This document shows positions 52,238 to 61,200 of a stretch of 64,000 nucleotides of DNA, in pieces (the stretch's first letter is position 1; the number at the start of each line of letters is the position of its first letter). The notes beneath the pieces are model-generated. The model was not told the origin of the DNA. It ran no database searches and saw only the letters and a program-made list of their open reading frames with translations. A program made the translations under genes and the position numbers. Source of the stretch: Aphrocallistes beatrix (Eukaryota > Porifera > Hexactinellida > Sceptrulophora > Aphrocallistidae); contig OY725492.1 in NCBI GenBank assembly GCA_963281255.1, forward strand, positions 3,959,104 through 4,023,103, written 5' to 3'.

Positions 52238-55200
52238 ATGGCGGCGGCAACAGCCAGTCCAGAGGCCGTCTCTCCTCCGCCCCGGCTACTGATCACACAC
52301 ATCGAGGCTGAGAACTTCAAGTCGTACGCGGGCAAGAAGATCATCGGTCCATTCCAGCAGAGATTCACGTGCATAATCGGACCGAACGGGAGCGGGAAGT
52401 CCAACGTGATAGACGCAATGCTGTTTGTATTCGGGTACCGAGCTAAGAAGATACGCTCCAAGAAACTGTCCGTCCTCATCCATAAGTCCGCTAAGTTCCC
52501 GAACATCCGCAGCTGTAGAGTGACCGTGTTCTTCCAGCAGATACGGGACCTTACTGACACTCAGTACGAGGTAGCCGAATGGAGTTGATATCTGCGTTCT
52601 TTCATTTTGATTTGTTAGTGGGACTTATAGTTAAAACGTCAGCATAAAGTTCTACTAAATAGAAGACTAATATATTTATCAGAAAAATGGAATTTTGATT
52701 TTGATTGAAATCCCACGTTTCTGATCGAAGTTCCACATTGGTTTTCTGATCAAAATACACAGTCTGCTGAATAGCCTGGTGTATTCGTCCATTAATTTCC
52801 ATTTTGACTAGCATGGTTTGATAGGTGGTAGAAGGAAGCCACTTCCAAGTGTCTCGTGCTGCACACCAAGACAACACGTCTGAGTACTTCCTGGATGGAA
52901 AGAAGGTCACCTACAGAGAAGTCACTGAGCTACTCAAGAACTACGGAATCGACCTAGACCACAATCGGTTTCTGATCCTACAAGGAGAAGTAGGTACCTT
53001 CCAGTTCAGAATGGGAGAGTAATTGTTGCTGTAGTTTGATTAGCCAGCAGTTTGTAGTTATATTAATTTTAAATCTATTGTCTGACAAACCACATTTCTA
53101 AGTCGTTTCAAATTACTGTTGAGACTGATATAGGTGGAGTCTGTTGCACTGATGAAGGCGAAGGGTCAGAATGAACATGATGAAGGAATGCTAGAGTTTC
53201 TGGAAGATATCATCGGTACGAGTGAGTATAAGGAGACTATAGAAGAGCTGTTTAAAGAATATGAAGAGTTGCAGAACACGCGAGGAGAGAAAGTGAATAG
53301 GTAATTCGGAATAAAAAACCTATGCAAATAATATTTTTTCACACGTAGTTAATCTTATTTCCTCTTCCTGGGATTTGAATTTTTGAAAACTCAGAGAGTA
53401 TATGCAGTTAGATTAATGGATATTGAATTATTATTTTAAATGTTTTAATATTGAGTACTGCTACAATTTAATCACCACTCCTTATATTGCTTTATGCTAA
53501 TTCCTATTCTCCATTGAGTTAGGCTGAAATTTGTTGAGAAGGAGCTGGGTCAGCTAGAGTCAGCTAAAGAGGAGGCAGAGCAGTATCTGAAGCAGAGAGA
53601 CAAGCTCACTCAATGTCGCTACAGACTCTACTACAAGTATCTGTATGACGTGAATAAGGAGAGGTCCGTTGTCAGTCAGGAGTTAGACCAGCAGAAAGAG
53701 GAGATTGCCAAGTTCGAAACAGCTGTCGAAGAAGTAAGTATTTGAAGTAACGGCGTGAAAGCTATCTTATATATTAAAAACAATGATTTTTGTTTGTTTG
53801 TTTATGCAAAGTTGATTGAGGAACTGCTAGAAATGTGAAATTTAGCACACATGTAAATCAGTCTAGAAGTGTGCTGCTGACTAATCAAATTCGATTATTT
53901 TTAATGCAAATATATTGGGATCAAACAATATTGACTTACAAGCACGCTTCGCTTGCTTGCGCTGCGCGGCTTGCAGACACTGCATGTCCCCAGAGTCGCC
54001 CTAAGTTACTCAATCTAACATATTTAGGGAATTTTTTTTCCTTTATATAAATATTGTAAACAAAATTTAACGAATAATTTCTCATATGGATCCGAAAATA
54101 TAATATTCGAAATCTACACCCCTGAAAACCCCATGTCAACCGTTGGAATCTAGTCTCTAGCATATTTTTCAAAATTCGTCAAATGGCGTGAAAATATGTA
54201 TATAAAGGTGTGAAAATATGCACATAATATTTTTTATTGCTATACACTATAATACATTTAAGATATCAAACATAAGTTGTGGCTTTGAAGTATTAATAAC
54301 AATGACGATATATTGTAGTGTCGTACAATGATTTCTATTGTGATAGTGCAGTCATTTATTTTGTATAGAAAATGTGTGAAAATTTGTTTCCCATATTTTT
54401 TGCAGAGGTGTGAAAATTTCGCTTAGATCTTAGAACTTAATCGTAGTAATATCATTTGACACCTACATGCCAATTTTCATATCTCTACGACTTGCCAATT
54501 CTTCGTGTTTAAATGTTTAAACATAATGTATTTAAACGTGTTTAAACATGTTTAAACATGTTTAAACATAATGTGTTTAAACGTGTTTAAACGTGTTTAA
54601 ACATGTTTAAACATGTTTAAACATTGCGTTTGACTTGTAGAAGTCAAGTTCGATCAAGAACAAGCAGAAAGTACTGAAGGAGAAAGATAAACATTTGGAA
54701 AAGATGAATGAAGCAGAGGAGAAGAAGTCTACTTCGCTGTGTGAGTGTGAGAGGAGAGATGTGAAGGCTCGAGAGGATCAAAAGAGGATGAAATCCAACC
54801 TCAAATCTCTGAACAAGAATCTGGAGAAGGAGAGACAGAAATTGGAAGATCTCAAAACCGCTCCAGATCGTCTAGCTCTCGAGATAGAACAAGGAGAGGA
54901 GAGGAGGACAGAGATGGAGAAGTCTCTCTCAGTAGAAGACCAAAAGTACGAACATACTTATATTTTTACTTCCTTTAATTTGGGGTCCATTCTATTTATA
55001 GCAAAGACACACATTTTTTTGACATCCTCGCTCAAAAATGAGATTGCTATGCTGGGTTTTAAATGTAGTGACTCACAGGTTAGTGCAGTGGTTCCCAACC
55101 TGGGGTCAATGGACCCCTTAGTGTGATCCATAGAATATATCAGTGGTTCCACAGGGTTCGAAATTTTGTATTACGGTTAATTTCACAGAATGTACGAAAA

Positions 55201-58200
55201 TTGCTATCAGGGGTCCACAGCCAAAAAAAGGTTGAAGACCGCTGGGTTAGTGCCTATATACGATCACAGGTTGGAGAAAATAATGTCAGGCTTGAGAGGA
55301 GCAACGAAAGACCTCCAGCAGGAGAAAGAGAGGAAGGAGAGCGTGCTGCTGTCAGTGAGGGAGAAGGTGGACCAGGCTAAGGCGGACCAGGACATGGCAG
55401 GGGCGGAGTATGACGTGTACATGAGGAAGGTGCGGGAGTACGAGAGTCAGATCAAAGACAAACAGTTCAACCTGGAGGACTACCAGAGGAAACTGCAAGG
55501 TAGGATGGAGGTGTCAACATTTCTAATAAATGCATTATTATATTCAAACTTTCATTCAATAACTTTATTATTTATTTACGACAAAGCAATTGTGTTAACG
55601 TAGTGAGCATGCTAGAAGCTAGCTGGAGGTGAGTTTATTTTTCTTCGGGAGGTCCTGTGAAGAGCTGGTTCCTTTCCTCTTCCTGCTGGTGGGAGTAGAA
55701 CTACGGCTAGACGTCTGGTTCCCGCCTGTCTCCCTCTCCTCTAGGTTATCACTGTCGATATCAGTCAGTTTCATGTTTTCAGGGAGTGTGTCGTATTTCA
55801 GTTTTAAACTACCCATTTCAAACTCGGCAGCTTGTACCGCGTTTTTCAGATCTAGCAGCAGGAGGATGTTGTTCCTGAGCACATTGAACTGCGTGGTTAC
55901 CTTCTCAGTGGCAATAGGCTTAATCCCGATGCTCAGATCATCTAGGATGTGCTCCATCGCTTTAGCTCGCTTGTTGGTCATGGTGTTAGGTACCTTCAGT
56001 CTGTAGCTGCGCAGGTAAGGACCTGCGCCCCTCTCTTCTGTGATCTTGTTCAGGTGCTTGGTCACGCCGGTTCTATCCCTGTCCCTGTCCCGCTCCTTCC
56101 TGCCCTTCTCCTTCTTCTTGCTGGAGGAGCTGCGCTTGGTTTTGTCTGAGGCTTTCTCGTCTGTAATTTCTACTTGTTCTATCAACTTCTGAGCTGTCTG
56201 GGAAATCCTCTCTCGCTCCTATACCATGTGTGTAACAGTAATCTTAGGCAATGGAACGTCGAACTTAATAATAATTATCCCCTCATTGACAATGAGTTTT
56301 GCTTGCTCATTTCCGGTTAAGTCATTTTGGGCGGGGAAGCCATAGAAATGTGGGGTCCAAGCTATAAATAGAATGGACTCCAGGTCATTGATGTGTAAAC
56401 TTACTATTTTGAAAATCGAAACTTACTTTATAGTAGAAGTGTGCAGGTAATATACTTAGTATAAGCATAAGTATTGACATACGCATGCACCTACCTTCCT
56501 CCTGTACTCAATCTTCTTCACCTCCTCGACCAGATAATCGTGCTCCCCTATCTCCTCCTGAGTCCGGGAGTAGAGCAGCTCCAACTGCTCCTTCCGTAGC
56601 TTCTCATGCTCCACGTCGTACGCCACTAACCTCTCCGACAGATCCTCCCCCGGCACTGCTCGGAGACTGGCAGTGCGGTTGCAGAGGGTGTAGTAGCGAT
56701 CCTTCAGATCCTCGACTGACCGCGAGGGAAACCTCGTGGTATCATAACGGTCCTGTAGAGTCGAATTTTGAATACAATGCCCATCTAACTGAATGGTCAA
56801 GGTTACTTGCCTTTATCACGATGAATCTTAGGTCGAATCTTCCACACAGCTCACACAAATGCCTCGTCTCTTTTAAAGTCCAGTCAGAGCATCCCAGATG
56901 GCACCTGTACTCCTCGTCACTGAAGTCAGGAATGCTGACTTTGTCGTTGTACTTAGCGAAGGGGTACGCTTTCCCTTCCTCCCCCACCCTCGCCCAGTGG
57001 TAGAATATCGCACTGTCGCTACGGGCTGGGTTCATGAACGGCGTCAATTTCCAAGGCCTCACTCGCTGCAGTCCCAGTCTGGCCTTCATCTGCTTGTAGC
57101 CGAGGTTGGTGTCGATCGGGAGGTCTGGGAGGAGCTTCTGCACCCCTTCTCCTTCCCGCAGCGCCTTCACTTCCCTGTTCGTTCCTTCTGGGACCACAGC
57201 TGCACTCTGGGTGCGCTTCCGGAGTTTCTTGTTACTGCCTTGTGAGAGGACTTGTTCCTTTATACTCGTACCTTCGCGGTTTTCTTCACCCTCTCTCCCT
57301 GCCAGGATTTCCTTTGCATCTTTCGCAGTCATAATAAATAAGCTAAAATCAAGGAAGTTATTCATAACTGATATGAATTGGATTGGATGTGAGTAGATTA
57401 ATTCATTAAATAATTCTCATTTTAGCCAATACTTCATTATGTGAAGAGCTGAGGCGAAAAGTTCCGAAACAGAAACAGGAGATACAAAGCTTGGAGAGAG
57501 AGATCGAGCAGTACTCTCAAATGGAGGCTTCCCTGACACCTAAATTGGAAGGAACGCAGCGACAGCTCGTGGAAGGAAGATCTTCTCTCTCTGCACATCA
57601 ATCTCGAGGTAGCTGCTGAATCAGTTTATATATAATTAATCCGTTTTGTACCCATAATCTATTTGAAACAACATTTGTAAGGAAAAATTCTGGAAAGTCT
57701 GATGATGGCAAAAGACGCAGGCCACATCCCAGGGATCATCGGGCGACTGGGAGACTTAGGTAAGTTCCTTCGCTCTCTATTCGCTACACTTTATTAGTCG
57801 ACCTAATTCTGCTCTTGCACTCCTATTAGAAAGATCCATAGTAATACATTGCAGTAAACTATAAATAGAAGTGATATTACCTAGACCTGCTGGCAAATTT
57901 GAATACAAGGATAGTTCATGGCTACGAAAGCCGTTTTTGATACACCACAAGATGACGTCACTACGTCACAAACTCCACAAACACTCCCCGAGTCCTCATC
58001 TGCACCTAGCCCACCCGGTAAGTCCCCGACCCCCTGCATCCTGGTGCTGGGGATGGCGGGCGCGGGTAAGACCACATTCGTCCAGAGACTAGCTGCAGAG
58101 CTCCACTCGAAGAAGACGCCCCCTTACATCATCAACCTGGATCCCGCCGTCTTGAAGCTGCCCTATCCAGTGAACATTGACATACGCGACACAGTCAACT

Positions 58201-61200
58201 ACAAGGAAGTCATGAAGCAGTATAACCTAGGCCCTAACGGAGGAATCATGACCTCCCTCAACCTATTCTCCACTCAGTTCGATCAAGTCCTGAAGTACAT
58301 TGAGAAGCGAGCGGATGAGCATAGCATGGTGATATTCGACACACCTGGGCAATTGGAGGTTTTTACTTGGTCCGCTTCTGGTACGATCATAACGGACACA
58401 CTCGGACAGACGCTGCCTACCGTTGTGGTGTATGTGATGGACACCTCGCGGAGTGTTAATCCCACCACCTTCATGTCCAACATGCTGAATGCATGCTCCA
58501 TCCTCTACAAGACCACTCTGCCCTTCATCCTGGTCATGAACAAGTGTGACATCATAGACAACGGCTTTGCCTTGGAGTGGATGCAGGACTTCACAGCATT
58601 TCGCCAAGCTCTCGCCGACGAGACAAGCTACATGTCGAGTCTCGTGCAGTCGATGAGTTTAGCTCTGGAGGAGTTCTATGCGAATATCAACACGGTAGGC
58701 GTCTCCTCTCTCACGGGGTTCGGAATAAAGCAGTTTCTCGTTGCAGTTGATAAATCAATGGGAGAGTACTGGGATTATCTCGCTCGTAGAAAGAAACTTC
58801 AAGAACAGAGAGAGAAAGAGGAAAAGGATAAGAAGGAGGAGAAGTTGACTAAGATGAAGAAAAGGAGCGGGAAAGGAGACAAAGTGAAGCTAGGGCTAGA
58901 TCTGGCTATCAGGCCTGAGTCTGATTCTGATGACGTGGAAGGAGGCAGCCAAGACGAGTACAGTGCTGAGCTAGCAGATGATTCTTTGTTTTAGAAAAAA
59001 AATGTATTGAATGGATTATTGTGATGAAAAAAATTGACAATTGTGAATGTACAAACTACATGCAGGTATTGAAATAGCTTTGGGTCCAGGCATAGGCGTC
59101 GTCGTAACCCACCCGGTTACCCGGCAATGGCCGGGCGGCCCAGAGGGAATGCCGGGTAGTGCCCGGTCTCCCGGGTGCTACCCGGTTAATGACCGGGTAC
59201 AACCCGGTCATTCAGAAACGAGGGAAAAGGAGCGATATTAGAAATGAATTTTTGTTTGTAGCTTCCATCGATCAGAAGTTCGACGTCGCTATCAGCACTG
59301 CTTGTCCATTCCTGGAGCACATCCTGGTGGACACAGCGGACACCAGTGTCCTGTGCATCAAGTTCCTGAAGGAGCACAACCTCGGAAGAGCCAGTTTCTC
59401 CATTTTGGATAAGATGGAGGTGAACAGACCTCAAGCCACTAAACCCTTCCACGGCCCTCCAGGGTTTCCAAGACTATTCGATCTCATTCACGTAAGTTTG
59501 TTTTGTGAAGAAGCGTTTATGGTAGATGAGAATGCACAACATTGTGTGATACTTAGACAGCTTCTTTACACGTATTAGATTCAAGATGATAAGCATATCC
59601 CAGCGTTTTACTATGGAATGAGAGATACACTCGTTGCCAGCAACCTTGAAGAAGCAACGCATATAGGTTAGTAATAGAATCACATAATTCAGGAATTCAT
59701 TTTTGATGGATATGTTTCATTCTTATTATTTCTTATAGGGATGGGAGCTGGGAAAAAGGAACGTTACAGAGTTGTGTCCGTAGCAGGGGATCTAGTTGAG
59801 AAGAGCGGTACCATGTCAGGAGGAGGGAAGAGCGTGTCTAGGGGGAGGATGTCTGCTCGGGTTCAGATGGATGTTACGCCAGTACAGGTACGAAATATTT
59901 TAACAAAATTGTTCACTAAACCAACTCATACTAATCTTCAAAAGACATAAATTATAACACTTGCGAAATCAACTACCTGTATTCCATTAATTCATAATTT
60001 AAGTTTTCGTGATGAGTTAGTATTTAGACATAGTACTGACTATTTGGGTTGGGTGTTGATCTTTCAAATGTAGTAAACATTTTTTAAAATTCTTATAAAA
60101 AGAACCTGGTTCGTCTGGGGCTCGAACCCAGGACCTTCTGCGTGTAAAGCAGACGTGATAGCCACTACACCAACGGACCAAGAATAGTGGTTTTGGAATC
60201 TGTTCTTTTTATCAATATCTGCAACGCATAATTGCTAGCCAAGCAGAACAACTGAACTTAACCCAACCTGAGCCAACCTGAGCCATGATAAAAACGGGAC
60301 GCAGCGTTGAATTTCGCGGGACATGGCGGGACGCAATAGAAAAGTATTATACATGAATTAAAAAAAAGGGGGACATAATGGGGAAATTTCATGTAATAGC
60401 GGGACACTCGAGAAAATTAGCTCAATAGAAGAGTGAAAAAAGCGGGACGTCCCGCCAAAAACGGGACAGTTGGCAAGTATGTTAAGGTGTGAAAATGCTA
60501 TATACAAGTGTTACAACAGCGTCGAATGGTTTGCATGTCATGGACGGTCTGGTCCGTGTGTCCACGCAGTCGCGGGCCATTCCTTTCGAAATCTAATAGT
60601 CCGATTGCTATCAAATTCGGTATTAGACCAATTTGTGGTATTGAAAATAGAGTTAAAGGAGTCATTACAAGCATTTTTTGTGTAATTCTAACCGCACTAG
60701 CTACTTTTTTTTAATTTTTAAGCTGAGTCTCGTAATACTTAAAACTTATTTAATATAACCTTGTATTTAATTGACACAACAACTGAACATTTCATAAAGT
60801 TGTGCTAAATGTATGACAATAAAAAGGAGGGTTTCTATCCGCATCTATGCCACTCTGTTTTATAGAAAGTGTGCATAAAAGAATATCATACACCAACTAA
60901 GATCTTCGTGTTGTCGCCCTCAGTGTTTCAGTTCAACATAAGAGTCAGTAGGAGCAATATGCTGAGTGTCAGCTCATCACTGGGCAGGGCTTTAATGCAC
61001 GTAACCAATTAATCTAAAACTTGGAGTTATCTGATAGGGTATTCTAAGAATTCCTTCTGAATACTGTATCATAGTAGTACAGAAATGGAGGTTCAATCTA
61101 GAAGTTTCAGAAATATTCCACCCCGAAATAAGGGAAATTTTTTCGATCCCAATCGGTCAAAATGCAACTTGACTCTTCTCTTAAAACAGTATTTAATATT

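Noticed and set aside
54946-55126. Read-through of SMC4 exon 5 to a stop at 55126
   Set aside because: The extension runs into a hAT-type MITE; splicing 54945 to 55270 restores the SMC4 frame and alignment.
55629-56149. Plus-strand ORFs over DMAP1 exon 3, and 56485-57396 over exons 1-2
   Set aside because: Shadows of the antisense DMAP1 gene; no SMC4 homology, so not SMC4 exons.
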